A stretch of 64,000 bases of DNA from assembly GCF_032854445.1 (NCBI RefSeq), contig NC_088299.1, positions 12,891,608 to 12,955,607 on the forward strand. Direction: 5' to 3'. Every line of letters starts with the position of its first letter. Position 1 is the first letter of the stretch. A program made the position numbers and the translations under genes. The stretch is from Liolophura sinensis. Lineage: Eukaryota; Mollusca; Polyplacophora; Chitonida; Chitonidae. Below, one piece after another: positions 12,837 through 25,450 of this stretch. The notes under the pieces were generated by a model that did no database searches, was not told where the DNA came from, and was given only the letters and a program-made list of their open reading frames with translations.

Positions 12837-14669
12837 CTACTCAAGGGAAAAGGCAAGGTAATAATGAAGTGGGCATCAGAAGAAAGGCCACTGAAAACCC
12901 TTTCTGAAATGTGGTTCCTCACTTTTATTGAGTATTTTTACAGAATTAAATGCAAGTGTTGAAAACTGTACTTAAAGTCGGAAAAACTTCTTTTAACGTC
13001 AGAATGCTTTAAATTCTACCACAGAATGTATTGTAACTATCGTAATGAAAATCTAACAAAAAATATTTTATGTATATTTTTCAGCCTACAAACTAATGAC
13101 TTATTTCATATTTTTAGCTGTCTAGCCTCAAGGAGCGTGTCTAGTTCCCTGAGAAACTTGGCTAAATGTTTAAAGATATATAGAGGAAGCCATTCAATTC
13201 AAAACAGCCTGTCAAATTTACGATGTATTAACTGAAGTGTTCTCAACATTAAGATGGGTTAACGTCAAACCCATTAAATATTCGTCATCTCCTGGGCGAC
13301 GTAAAATGTTTTTAAATGATTCATTTTTAAGAAAAAGTGGAAGTGACAGAAACGATTAGTATAATTATGTTTTACTTTTTGATATTTTTAAAAATATGAG
13401 AGAGAATAATTACAATAGAACATAACCAAAAATAATATATCTAGTTGGCCTACTGATACAGACCCATCCCCCATTCCCCCGACTCCAACTGCGCTCTCTT
13501 AGTATATGCACTCTAATCTAGTATTCGAAGGCTTCATTTTTGTACAAGTCATTGTCGGTAAATCTATCACAGGCCAATCCAAACTGTTAACACATTTACT
13601 CTATCTCCTTCCCTGCTCAGTGGATTTGCCAAGCTTTCTTGCTACGGGTTCCTAACCATATGTATATGTGTATTCATATACATATAATAACCATATGTCA
13701 AGTGTGCACGCTACATCGATCAATTGTGGCCGGTGTGGCATATGCAGTGGTCTAATCAACCTCAAAACATCGTAAATTCTGCTGATACCCACTTGCCCCA
13801 GGTACATAACCCAGCACACGGTTGCGCTATGCCGATGAGCGAAAGCACGTGAAGGGCCTCTTTTGGGGTGTGGAGGTCATTGAAAACAAAATCAATCCAT
13901 CCGTTGACGGCTAACAGTTTATCCCATCAGTGGACTCCATCTCCAGCCTTTTCCCCGTAGGATTGTCAGTGAACGTCGAATACAGCGATTTAGACATGAT
14001 TGAAGAGGGGTTTGGAGTGTACTGTACTAACTACGATGTAACGTCAACTGTTACATGCATAATTTATGTTGTCCACATACCATACTTCGTGTAAAACCAA
14101 GCCACAGATGTCACTGTTTTCTATTGGACGTTTGTGTGTACCATGCAAGGCTAATGATGAAAAGTTTCGTCGGTAATGATTCTCCACCGACGATTTTACT
14201 CTAAGTACAACACCCTTATGAGGACCAAGTGAGCTGTATACATAAATTATTTCAACGGTTTATCGAATCGCCTCACCGGCAGCAATAACATAAATATTTG
14301 CGTAAAAACAATATTTGGCGATGCCAAATTATATTTTGCTCATGAATTCTTATTCAAATTAAAGTGTTACTAATAATATAAGGTCTTAGTTTAGAACATT
14401 ATAAGTTAAGTCTTTGTACTGATGTATGCCGAAGTTGTCAATCATTGACGAGATAAGTTCGTACGGTGAAGAAGACATCACGACGACCGTGAGTATCGTC
14501 ATTCATGTCAAGTTTTGAATTTGTTTTCACCTTGACCAAGTGTAAAACCATTTGCTTTACATCTGTCTGTAATAAGAACAAAGGAACTGTGTGGATATTA
14601 ACCAACAAACATAGTATAATGTCATAATATAATTAAAGAATGAAAGAATGACAGAATAGAAAGTAAGAC
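12837..14669. other. no recognisable gene
   Basis: AT-rich unique-looking sequence; a small dyad around CATATACATATAATAACCAT near 13665-13700. No coding or repeat family recognised. Confidence 0.4.
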
Positions 14670-14893
14670 CAGAGCACCGACGACAGTGTGACATCTGGCA
14701 AATGATCAAGCGTAACTAATAAAATACGTCCTCTTGTCAGTTTGCCTCAGTTATGGTTATATACTAACTGTCCATGTACATGCTTGCATATTAGCAAATT
14801 ACATGCACCCTATCATCACGACTTAAGGAGAATTAGATAAAAATGCAGTGATGTCCATTGCAACTTATTAGGCGTCACTGGTCTAGAATCTTA
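14670..14893 (+). repeat. unnamed dispersed repeat, copy A
   Basis: Similar to 42115-42349: both carry GGCAAATGATCA, AGAATTAGAT and GTCAC-GGTCTAGAAT in the same order with similar spacing. SINE1 sequence follows directly in this copy but not in the other. No coding capacity seen. Confidence 0.6.
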
Positions 14894-15085
14894 CCAATGT
14901 GATCGCTGTAAGTTCAAGTCCAGTTCACGCTGGCTTCCTCTCCGGCCCTAAGTGGGAAGATCTTCCAGCAACCTGCGAATGGTCGTATGTTTCCCCCGGG
15001 CTCTGCCCGGTTTTTTCCCACCATAATGCTGATTGCCGTCATATAAGTGAAATATTCTTGAGTACGGGGTAAATCACCAATGAAA

Positions 15086-15116
<31 letters not shown>

Positions 15117-15119
15117 ATA
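14882..15119 (+). mobile_element. SINE1 with (AAAT)n tail, 5'-truncated
   Basis: Starts within the tRNA-like part (CTTACCAATGTGATCGCTGT, GAGTTCAAGTCC-like B box) and runs through TTTCCCCCGGGCTCTGCCCG, GAAATATTCTTGAGTACGGG and a clean (AAAT)9 tail at 15083-15119. Confidence 0.92.
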
Positions 15120-16054
15120 CTTCCCGAACCATGTCACTACTGCTACACGAGGTAATAAACATGTACCTTCATTGTACCATTGAAAATCGGTTAAAGGCAT
15201 GCCAGTTTGCAAATCGAACGTGGCAAACATGGGAAACAATTCTTCACCTCGTTTTGACTGGTAACACTACAGACGGTTTAGAAGGAATGCCTTTATTGTT
15301 ATGGGATGTAAATGGCTGGTATCGGCCAGTCGAGCGCTGCCAGTTTGTGCGATTTCATTAAAAAAATTTTATTACATATCAAAATTGGTGTAAAGAAAGT
15401 AAAATGGCAAAGCTTGCCAATATATGGCTTTCTTGCGTCTTTTTCATGGTTATCAGGAAGTTAAACTTACATGAGGACATTAATTGAATTTCAACATACT
15501 CAAATTGCAAAAAATTTCCTTTCCTTCTAATGTTTTTTTTTTCAGCCTTTTAAAGCAAAGCTATAAGAACCTGTTATCTTTTTGTGCGCCTCGCTTATCA
15601 CGTAACGAGTTGCTATCGTTATCGCTGGATGTTCGATGTACTCTTGGTTAACCAAGATTGAATATGTCAGAAAAATCCAGCAACATTTGACTGAAGTAAA
15701 GTCATGGACGACTCTTCTGATATCTGCTCCCCACTTTGCTACACGCAAAGCGTACTGTAAAAAGTCATCGGTTTTGAACAAATAGCGAACATGGAAGTGC
15801 TGCAAATTGTTTGTTTTATATAGAGCTATACGAGAAACACCTGATTGACGCTCTCTTTACTCGTTACATAAGATTCAATAAGAAAAGAACTCAAGTATTC
15901 CAGAGGAAAAAAAACAAACAAATAGACAATAAATTCCACAATGGTAAAAACTAGATATGTCACATTATTTTGCTCTTTTAGTCAAAACCATGCCTACTAG
16001 GAACCCAGACCCCCTTCAAGTTCAGGTCTGAAACGTTAGAACAAGGAAACAAGA
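15120..16054. other. no recognisable gene
   Basis: Open frames up to 87 codons on both strands, none recognised. A run of T lies at about 15533-15541. Confidence 0.4.
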
Positions 16055-16135
16055 CTAGCGGCTGGCTGTCCCAGTGTCAGTATAATGTGACTGGATGGGG
16101 TGTCATGTATGGTGTCTCCTGCATGATACTTTAGT
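16055..16135 (+). mobile_element. SINE2 fragment
   Basis: GGCTGTCCCAGTGTCAGTAT followed by AATGTGACTGGATGGGGTGT and GGTGTCTCCTGCATGATACT, the conserved middle of SINE2. Both ends are missing or unrecognisable. Confidence 0.75.
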
Positions 16136-16888
16136 GACTAGAAAATTGCGACATAAAAAGTATGACATAAAAGCCCAATCATACATACATATACATTGCC
16201 AACGGATAAACTAAAACGTAAAGTTTATTACATAACAAATCATATATCTGAGATAACTATTGTGAATTCTTGTCGGGAAATAAATACACAAACCGTCAAT
16301 GGAGAAAGTTGTAATCCTTCAACTGAAAACCACGCGAGTGTCTGTAAACACGAGATTTTTCGAGAATACTCCTTATTTATCGATCCTACAGCAAAGTCTT
16401 GAGCCACCACACATGTGGCGTGGAGGCTGGGGCTACAACACGGCAACGATTACCTAAAGAGGCCATCTGCCACTCTTGATAACATCTTTCATTAAATATT
16501 GACATTGCGCTTAGACGGAAGCTAAAACTATACAGCAGTCTTGTATCCGCATCTTGACGTGCCCACAGTGGATCTGGCTGATATTCGTAGCTTTTAAATG
16601 GCCCGGATATAGAAGTCCATGTAATCGGAGCAATGCTCTTTAGGAGAATACTGTTCTATATCACAAACGTAGATCCTCCATTCAAATTTGTAAGCACAAT
16701 TTTTTTCCAACAGCACATACTAGGTTTAATCTACATCCGGGTTTTGATACAGATTTCACAGTCGACGATCTTCGTACAATTAGCTTTGCGTTAAGCATAA
16801 GCGTAATTAGGGATAAGCTTATTACTGGTCAGCCTGGTGTCAAGTATATTTTCATCGGGTGACAGGTGAACTCCACTTGCCTCTCAGC
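16136..16888. other. no recognisable feature
   Basis: No gene or repeat recognised; short open frames at 16196-16446 overlap on both strands and have no family resemblance. Confidence 0.4.
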
Positions 16889-17056
16889 GTATGAGCAAAG
16901 TACTGGGTGGTCAGCACAGTGGTAATCAAAGTGCTGGTGGTCAGCACAGTGTCAACACAGTAGTACTGTAGTACTCAGCAAAGTACTAGTTGGTCAGCAC
17001 AGTGATAAGCAAAGTACTGTTTGGTCAGCACAGTGATAAGCAAAGTACTGTACTCT
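16889..17056. repeat. minisatellite, about 31-37-bp unit
   Basis: About five imperfect copies of a unit built on AGCAAAGTACTG and TTGGTCAGCACAGTGATA. The last two copies are almost identical. Confidence 0.85.
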
Positions 17057-17074
17057 AGTCACCCCACACACCCT

Positions 17075-17425
17075 GTTCTTTCACAACCTCACTGCCTTGT
17101 TCTCTAACCACCTCACATGCCTTGTTCTCTACCCACCACACCACTCCACGTGCCCTGTTCTTTCACCACCAGACATGCCTTGTTCTCTAGACCCTCACAT
17201 ATGCCATATGCCTTGTTCTCTGGAACCCCACCTATGTCTTGTTCTCAAACCACAACATACGCCTTATTCCCTTGCCACACCACATGCCTTGTCCTCTAGC
17301 CACCTCACATGCCTTGTTCTCTAACCACCACACGCCTTGTTCTCTAAACACCACACCTGCCTTGTTCTCTGGGCACCTCACATGTCTTGCTCTCTTGCCC
17401 ACCTGACATGTCATTCACATGCCTC
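17075..17425. repeat. degenerate pyrimidine-rich minisatellite
   Basis: About 13 variants of CATGCCTTGTTCTCTAACCA with units of roughly 22-30 bases. The open frames crossing it on both strands are by-products of the repeat. Confidence 0.85.
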
Positions 17426-17916
17426 AGAAGTGAATAACTACACTTGAATAGGACAACATACGTTACTGTCAGAAAGGCCTTAGCAACTCACTTGAGTTTA
17501 ATTTGCTTTTAGTGGACTGGTTTTAGGAAACTTGGTAGGTGTATCCGTAATTAAAAGTAATTAATTGTTTCAAATTTTTGAAAGTGCGAAAAATTAGCTT
17601 GGATTTTTTTTCTCTTTATACATGAGCTCTTTTCACCAATACCTGGCAACAAATGTGGAGTGTTCTAGCATTAGTACACAAATAACCAACCTTACTATTA
17701 TAAAACAAACATACCCAACTCACATGCAACTGACTCTGTTGTAATTGTTAGATCAATCCATGAATATCTTTATTGCCAAATACAGACCGTTGTTTCCAAT
17801 CAAGGCATCATCCATGGTTCATTCAATCCTGTCACAACAAACCTCCCCCTATTTCCCAACCAATTCATCAACACAACCATCCATCCATACATCCATCTGT
17901 CCATGCATTGGGCGGC
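17426..17916. other. no recognisable feature
   Basis: AT-rich, with a short CCAT-rich run near 17875-17905. Nothing else. Confidence 0.4.
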
Positions 17917-18035
17917 GGACCGTAGCAGAGTGCATAAGGTGTATACCTCCCAATCGCTAGGACACACGAGGTGTCGGCTCTAACCTAGCCTTTGGCAGGA
18001 AATTTGTAGATTCCTCTGTTTTCATTGTGACCTGT
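17917..18035 (+). mobile_element. SINE3 head fragment (tentative)
   Basis: tRNA-like GGACCGTAGCAGAGTGCATA, then a B-box-like region and GCCTTTGGCAGGAAATTTGT. Resembles the head of the SINE3 copy at 44.5 kb; the 3' half is absent. Confidence 0.4.
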
Positions 18036-18240
18036 TGTCCAATTTAGCGTTCTTGTGGTGTACACATATGCACGACACACGTGGAGAATTTATCATTGAT
18101 GTGCTGAATAAATTCTTGATAATGGCGTTAAACAGAAATCAAAACCATTTTAAATTAGCTGTTAGTAAACAGTATTTCCGTGATTTGAACTGTTCTGCCG
18201 ATAGCAATTGTCTTATTTCTAGTTAAATCATTTTTGTCTT

Positions 18241-18664
18241 CATGTATGGGAATATCGAACAGTACAACCCCAATGTCATGTATGGGAATATCCAACGGTA
18301 CAACCCCAATGTCATGTATGGGAATATAGAACGGTACAACCCCAATGTATGTGGGATTATTTGAGATAGAATTTTCTAATTTTGATAAAACAATCTAAAA
18401 ACGTAATAAAGACGTATCATGTATGGGAATATCGAACGGTACAACCCCAATGTCATGTATGGGAATATCGAACGGTACAATCCCAATGTCATGTATGGGA
18501 ATATCGAACAGTACAACCCCAATGTCATGTATGGGAATATCCAACGGTACAACCCCAATGTCATGTATGGGAATATAGAACGGTACAACCCCAATGTATG
18601 TGGGATTATTTGAGATAGAATTTTCTAATTTTGATAAAACAATCTAAAAACGTAATAAAGACGT
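18241..18664. repeat. 36-bp minisatellite in a two-block higher-order arrangement
   Basis: Unit CATGTATGGGAATATCGAAC followed by GGTACAACCCCAATGT, 36 bp. Three units at 18241-18348 are followed by a spacer of about 70 bases (GTGGGATTATTTGAGATAGA...AAAGACGT), then five units at 18418-18597 and a second copy of the same spacer ending at 18664. Because 36 is divisible by three, open frames of 12-residue repeats (MYGNIERYNPNV on plus, MTLGLYRSIFPY on minus) arise on both strands. I treat them as by-products. Confidence 0.95.
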
Positions 18665-20370
18665 TACCGACATCATTGCATGAGTGGGGTTCGAACTCTT
18701 CTAAACTTACCTGTGTACACAGAACACCCAGACTGGCAAGTAAAAGTGGTGAAAAGTTGTCGCCTAATTTTTAAACTCATACCCAAAGTGCCATACCCAT
18801 ACATAAACATATTGCAACAATTGAGGCCATAGAGAATAAAGGATATGTTGTGATCAGATGCTTGTACCGCCGTCTTGAGTGCAGGTAATCAGTGACAGAA
18901 GAAGGTTAGAAAAAGCGCAACAAAAAAGAAAAGGGATATATTGAGTTTGACGCCAAGATATCCACGTATCATGTACAATAGAACTAGCAGAGAAGACCAG
19001 CATTGAGGTATTGCTGCCTTTATGTTTTGCTCATAGCAAAAAACAAAGGACAAGAGCAATCAGTTTTGCAAGGTTGAGTTCGTTCCCACGGTGAACTGCA
19101 GTGACAAGTTTCATGCAGTCTTGCATGCAGCCCCCATGTTAAGTAGATTTAACTCCTAAGACGATCTCATCTAGTCTTGAAATTTGCTTACTGTGACATT
19201 TAAAAGTGACCATTACTGTTTGGGTTCCGAACACGAGCCGATCTGCAGCAATGAATTTTACGAGATGAAATACACACGTTACACACACGTACAGCTTGAC
19301 TGACATGACCTGTATAGAACCAACAGTTCACTCAATGACCGTCTGGTTAAAGACCTCACTACCCTGGTCGACTTAACTTAGACTATAACGGTCATCTGCA
19401 GCACGGATATAACTCCTGTGTGTTTTGGATCAGGACTGGGTTTTATTTTCAGGAAATCCATTTCAGTTTTATTGAGTTATACGGCCAAGAAGCCCTTTAA
19501 CCAATCCATAGTTCCTTTTCCTCAAGGGTAAAGAGGACTATCATCCGGCAAAACCATGAAGTCCGTGGCTCTAGCTTTATGAGATGGATACCGATTCTCA
19601 CAAAACAAACAAAAGGGCACAGACAACGGCTGCAGAGTTTGTTTTCGCGTAATACCACGAGTCGGTTCTTACATACACAACGTGGAGGGAAATACGACGT
19701 CCGGTGTAATTAATACGTATTTGAAACAGAATTGCGATTTTCTCCGCCACTTGATGTGATATTTAGCATGCGATTTAATTGGTAACGTGTCTTGTACTGT
19801 TGACTTAAAGGGTCTGGTGCCAAATGATACGATCCCAGCTTAGAGACGTGCTCGTACCAGTACGTAAGGCAGGATTAGTTACCGGAAGCTAGGTTATGAA
19901 TGAAGGTCTGCGCGAACCAAAAAGTTTCCAGACGGTCGCCTTGGGAAATTCATACTTCTATAAAGATATACGAGATTGTCTTCCGGGAATTTCATTTTGC
20001 ACAGATCAATAGCAAGAGTTGATTTTTGACGACCATTCGAATCGTCATACTCTCCCCTCGCCCCACCCCTCTCTATCCCACAACTACACCTCACAACCGT
20101 CAACATACGCTGTTAAGAGTAATTCTGTGAGCTAATGAACATTATTTGTACAACACCCCCGCATAGGGGGTTATATCAGGTTATTGTCAATGGGCTAGGG
20201 TATGACTAAGGAGACACACGCCTCAATGAGCCAGTCAACCCTCCAACAGATCAGAAAAGATCAAGAGGACTGGATGAAGACATGACACGAATAGCGGCCT
20301 AGAAGTCACAGACTTCAGGTTCGCCCACACAGACATGTTTGTTTGCCTTAAGACAGACACATTTCCCCTA
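18665..20370. other. no recognisable gene
   Basis: Unique-looking sequence, slightly more GC-balanced than neighbours. No exon or repeat family recognised. Confidence 0.4.
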
Positions 20371-20615
20371 TCACTCAAGTGGTTAACCACTTGAGGTACA
20401 AGGCGTGTGGTTCAATCCCCGCTTTGGACATGGAACATCTGGATTTCTCACCTATTCGACATATTACAACGTATATGTATATAAACAAACTTAAGCTCGT
20501 TCAAAACCACATGTCGGGATGTTAGCAAAGACTTTGTCAAATATCACTGGTAAACCAGAAAACGTGTTAATTTTTTTCACCCATAAAGCTATCGTATGAG
20601 TTAAAAGCTCACCAA
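20371..20615 (+). mobile_element. SINE3 copy, old and diverged (tentative)
   Basis: tRNA-like head with B-box-like GGTTCAATCCCCGCTTTGGA, later ACTTTGTCAAATATCACTGG and ATCGTATGAGTTAAAAGCTC, which line up in order with the SINE3 copy at 44.5 kb. A perfect 22-bp palindrome (20374-20395, centre GGTTAACC) lies in the head. Confidence 0.45.
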
Positions 20616-21252
20616 CACTAACAGCTTACCAGTTATTTATTGAACAAACCTGCGGGGCATAAGTCGCAAGTGAATCAGCTGGATTCGAACACCTCATCTC
20701 GTTTGTGAAGGGATTGTACTCATTTGCTGACATCCGTCCAGTTTTCAAAGTAGATGCCAAACACTGCATAGATGCTCCTGATTTCTGGTGAAATAGACCA
20801 ATGTACTAAAATATTAACATCTATTGTTGTAAAAAGTTTGCAAAATTATTTAATAAGCCTTAAAATCCTGCGGATGGGCAGAATCAGACGAAATTTGTCC
20901 GCCTTTGGTAAGTTCATGTAGGCCTACCTGAGGCACTTTGCATATGTCATTTGCCGTCCCATAACCGAAGATCGCAAGGCTTGCTGCCATCACGTGGGAT
21001 TCAATAATGCAGGTGCATTCACTTATTGATCACTGGGGACCATAGTTGACTACATCTGAGCAATAGTTCCTGATATTGGTGGCGTCACAAGAGGTAAAAG
21101 CCCCTGTCTATATTGTGACGTGTTCATTTAAACAGGTTTGTGCCATTTATTTAAGTTGAAGGCCACACTATGTCCAGAAACAGTATCAGTCGTTCATACG
21201 GGTAGGTTACATAAATATATGTCTTTGTAATGCTTTTGGAACGTTCCGTTTA
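20616..21252. other. no recognisable feature
   Basis: No gene or repeat recognised. Confidence 0.4.
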
Positions 21253-21510
21253 CATTTTATTTATTTATTTCATTGGTGTTTTAAGCCGTACTCCAGAATA
21301 TTTCACTTATACGACGACAGCCAGCATTATGGTGGGAGGAAACCGCGGCACAGTCTCGGGGAAACCCACGACCATTCGCAAGTTGCTGCAAGAATTTTCC
21401 ATGCACGGCCAGAGAGGAAGACAGCATGAGTTGAACTTGAACTTGCAGGAGGCGCCTGGGTCATTGCGCCGGGTCGGCGTTCTAACCCCCTCGGCCACAG
21501 AGGCTTCCGT
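21253..21510 (-). mobile_element. SINE1, near full length
   Basis: On the minus strand: head GGCCGAGGGGGTTAGAACGC, B-box-like GTTCAAGTTCAA, body, then ATTCTGGAGTACGGCTTAAA and an AAAT-type tail. The 99-codon plus-strand frame crossing it is not a gene. Confidence 0.9.
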
Positions 21511-22229
21511 TCCCTTTACATCTGTTTAGCTGTAATATGTTACTGCAGATATAGATTCGCCAGATTAAGATTAGATATGGATAAATGGCAAGAATTCTCA
21601 CTGATTTTTTGACACCGAATATAGCATGGCATTCATCAACAAAGTAGAATCTAGTTTTCTTCCATGGTATTCACAGATTAATGAAGTTGTCACGTGCCAT
21701 GTCTTTTAATGTTATTTTATGAAGACCCTAATTATCCATATTTTCATAAATTTCATAAATTTTACCCTAGAGCATGGTATTGTTACCGGAGATGTAGCAT
21801 CAATAAAGTACACTAGTACTTGAATACTGAGTTCACACGTTTGTATTCAACACTGAAACATACAAGTATTCATCTTATACAACTTTAAACTTCAAAACGA
21901 CCATTACACCAATTGTAGCTCGATGGGTTAGCTACTAATACTGAGCCGAAAATGGTGATACAGTATGTCTCAGTTAAGACCAGTAAACAAATTTGGGTCC
22001 AACTTCGACTGATCGCTGAGGTCCAGCAGTTTAGAGGCAATTTGTGATGTGCGCTTTTTGTATCTGTGTGTGTCTGGGGTCGGCATTTATGTTGTCACTC
22101 TTAACAATGATGCATACCACATGTAGATAGTATTTTGAATTGTTCCTTATCGCCAGATTCAGGGATGTTATACCAGCCAGTACTGAGGAACAATTCCCGT
22201 ATGAAGTAACTGGGATATAATATGTACAG
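21511..22229. other. no recognisable feature
   Basis: AT-rich sequence without recognisable genes or repeats. Confidence 0.4.
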
Positions 22230-23315
22230 TTGATAACGTTTAGTGAGCAAAATGATAAAGCTCATTCGTTGCTGTTCTTCCGAAGACGTTTAGTGAACAA
22301 TCTGATACAGCAGTACTTCTTCATTTCTCTCTTTCCGAAGACGTTTAGTGAAAAACTGATAATGAAGTATTTCTTCATTTCTGTCTTTCCGAAGACGTTT
22401 AGTGAACAAACTGATACAGCAGTAATTCTTCATTTCTGTTTTCCGCAGACTTTTAGTGAGCAAACTGATAAAGCAGTACTTCTTCATTTCTGTCTTTCCG
22501 GAGACGTTTAGTGAACAAACTGATAAAGCAGTACTTCTTCATTTCTCTCTTTCCGAAGACGTTTAGTGTACAAACTGATACAGCAGTACTTCTTCATTTC
22601 TGTCTTTCCGGAGACGTTTAGTGAGCAAACCGATAAAGCAGTACTTCTTCATTTCTGTCTTTCCGATGACGTGTAATGAGCAAACTGATACAGCAGTACT
22701 TCTTCATTTCTGTCTTTCCGGACGCGTTTAGTGAGCAAACTGATAAAGCAGTACTTCTTCATTTCTGTCTTTCCGAAGACGTTTAGTGAACAAACTGATA
22801 CAGCAGTACTTCTTCATTTCTGTCTTTCCGAAGACGTTTAGTGTACAAACTGATACAGCAGTACTTCTTCATTTCTGTCTTTCCGGACGCGTTTAGTGAG
22901 CAAACTGATAAAGCAGTACTTCTTCATTTCTGTCTTTCCGAAGACGTTTAGTGAACAAACTGATACAGCAGTACTTCTTCATTTCTGTCTTTCCGAAGAC
23001 GTTTAGGGTACAAACTGATACAGCAGTACTTCTTCATTTCTGTGTTTCCGAAGACGTTTAGGGTACAAACTGATACAGCAGTACTTCTTCATTTCTGTCT
23101 TTCCGAAGACGTTTAGTGAACAAACTAATAAAGCAGTACTTCTTCATTTCTGTCTTTCCGGACGCGTTTAGTGAACAAACTGATGAAGCAGTACTTCTTC
23201 ATTTCTGTCTTTCCGAAGACGTTTAGTGAGCAAACTAATAATGCAGTACTCGTTCATTCCTGTCTTTCCGATGACGTGTAATGAGCAAACTGATAATGCA
23301 GTATTCGTACGTGGC
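22230..23315. repeat. 55-bp minisatellite, about 20 copies
   Basis: Unit: GACGTTTAGTGAACAAACTG, then ATACAGCAGTACTTCTTCAT, then TTCTGTCTTTCCGAA (55 bp). Outer copies (22230-22450 and 23220-23315) are more diverged than the centre. At least three subtypes alternate (GTGAACAAAC, GTGTACAAAC, and GGACGCG-headed units), so multi-unit blocks were duplicated. Open frames here are by-products. Confidence 0.96.
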
Positions 23316-24794
23316 AAGAGAACAATGGTACATGGGGTTTATAACCAACTTATATTGTGCGATAAATCGCCAAAATTTTAAACCTTATCACAATGCTTAT
23401 GTGTTGCTGTTTGTACTGGAGGTTCAATTCTGACACATATGTTTAAGATAGCAGTGATCAGGTGGTCATTTAAGGTCATAATTTTAGGAGCCACAATAAA
23501 GCTCTAAATTTTGTAAGCTCTAAATTTTAGCAGGCTAGAACTTGATTTGTGGAATTGGTCCGAGTAGTTCACCATTTGTCTGCAAAGTTGAATCCATTTA
23601 AGGCTCTGCCAATAGTATTTTTGGTATTCTATCCTCGCCAAAGCATCGCAGAAGCCAGTGCGCCCTCAAACCCCCGGAAATCCGGGTACCGGAAACAGTC
23701 GACATTGGTAAAAAAAATGTATGTGGAGTAAAATAGATGAGCCTTCAGATAAAGGTGATTATGTTCTACCACTACGTGCCTATGATTATCAGAACACAAT
23801 ACCTTTACGCCACTAATACAAATGAAAAACCAACAACAAATATTCTGTTTCCGTGCTAGGGTCAATGTGGTGTGTGAATTGATTTTTTAATCGGCTAGAA
23901 ACCGGCTTAGTGTTTACCGGGGCCACTATTATAGTGGTGATGCTGCATTTGGTTAGCGGCCGTCAACGAGAGGTGTTTACACATCTGTAACTTGGACTTC
24001 ACACTGATAACATTTATCACATTTTCCACGCATGATATTACATTTAGAGCATCCAATATCGGTATTCTAATGTCTCACTATTTCCGTCGTGGCCATATAA
24101 TTTAGTGTCGCTATCATACACATATTGCCTCTGCACGTGTTAATAGATTTGAATGTTTTATATGTACCGACCACTTTCTACAGCCACACCCCGTGATGTC
24201 TCACACGCATGCCTGCACGTGTAGGTACAACCAAGGAGGCAGTTGGCGACTGAATGGCGATAAAGAACGCATACGTACTGTTTCATTGTTTACACAGTTC
24301 CTTCTTGTCAAATGTGGAGTTGTTAAAGAGTTGTTAGGACGTTGACAAGTATTGACGATTGTAACAATTGGCTAAAATGCTCCATCAATGGTACCATAAT
24401 TATGCCAAAGACCTCTTGACCAACACAAACGGCCGCTGATTTGGAAGGGCGTCCCTCGGGGTGAAGCTTGACCCGCGATTGTCTACGCCATACGTGGTCA
24501 ATTCGCAAAAATTACTGCGCTCCTTTCACTTGGCTAATAACGTGCTCTATTTCTGGAATCAGCATTCGTTGTGCCGCATGTTCAGACTTCAGCCTTTGTC
24601 TCGTCGATCACTTCCCATGGGTGGACATGAGAGAAAACCTTGCATAGGTGAATTAAAACCAAAAGTAGGTTATAAGACCATGGGCTGTGCTTTTAACTCT
24701 CCATAACCTCGTGAACTCATTAACTCGTTATAGGCTGACGACCAGTATGACATAAACCAAACGGGCTGGTTTTATTTCAAAGGTTATGTACGAT
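23316..24794. other. no recognisable gene
   Basis: Short open frames only, the longest 81 codons at 24461-24706. No repeat family recognised. Confidence 0.4.
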
Positions 24795-24900
24795 TATTTC
24801 ACTTATACGACGGCAGCAAGTATTATGGTGGGAGGGAAACGGGTAGAGCCCGGGGAAACCCCATGACCATCTGCAGGTTGCTGACGGGCCTTCCCACGTA
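24795..24900 (-). mobile_element. SINE1 fragment
   Basis: On the minus strand TACGTGGGAAGGCCCGTCAG through CACCATAATACTTGCTGCCG to AAGTGAAATAAT. Lacks the tRNA head and the 3' terminus. Confidence 0.85.
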
Positions 24901-25317
24901 CTTTATAGGATTAACAAGGTACCAAATTTCACAGCTTTGATTTAGTTTAGTGCATTTTGGAAGATGCACAAATGTGAATCATTTATCACATTGTTTACCA
25001 CAAAACATCCACAGATGTAGCCTCAGGCTTGAACACGAATATTATATTTACTTATATGAATTTAACAACTAAACATGCAAGATAAGGAAAATAACAAACT
25101 TGTTTGAATAAGCTTCCGATGACGAAATCGTCAAATGTCATGTAAGGGTGAAAGTTAACCATTCAATATTGATGTCTAAGTGAGCAATTGCCACATCCAA
25201 AACCTTTTCGGAAAGAAATTAGAAGTCTTTGAATTTAACACAGTTGCAAAACACTTGGATCTTGGTGTTTACGGTCAACCGAGAAATACAAAATACTATT
25301 GGCAATAAAATTTAATT
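24901..25317. other. no recognisable feature
   Basis: AT-rich, nothing recognised. Confidence 0.4.
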
Positions 25318-25450
25318 AGAATGTATTTATTTATTCAGTTGTTGTTTAACGCTGTACGATGGTGGTCATGCAATTTGTGAGTGGAGGAAACCGAAATGCC
25401 CAGCGTAAATGAACGATTCTTGGAAAGTTAGTGATAAATTTTACAAGAAC
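25318..25450 (-). mobile_element. SINE3 fragment, 3' part
   Basis: Minus strand: CATTTACGCTGGGCATTTCG, then GTTTCCTCCACTCAC, ATGACCACCATCGTACAGCG and an AATAAATAAATAC tail. Matches the 3' half of the copy at 35.2 kb. Confidence 0.65.

Noticed and set aside
18376-18618. Genes on both strands with 12-residue repeats
   Set aside because: Direct consequence of a 36-bp unit without stops; both strands are equally open.
22230-22511. 93-codon frame
   Set aside because: Lies in the 55-bp array and breaks with repeat phase.
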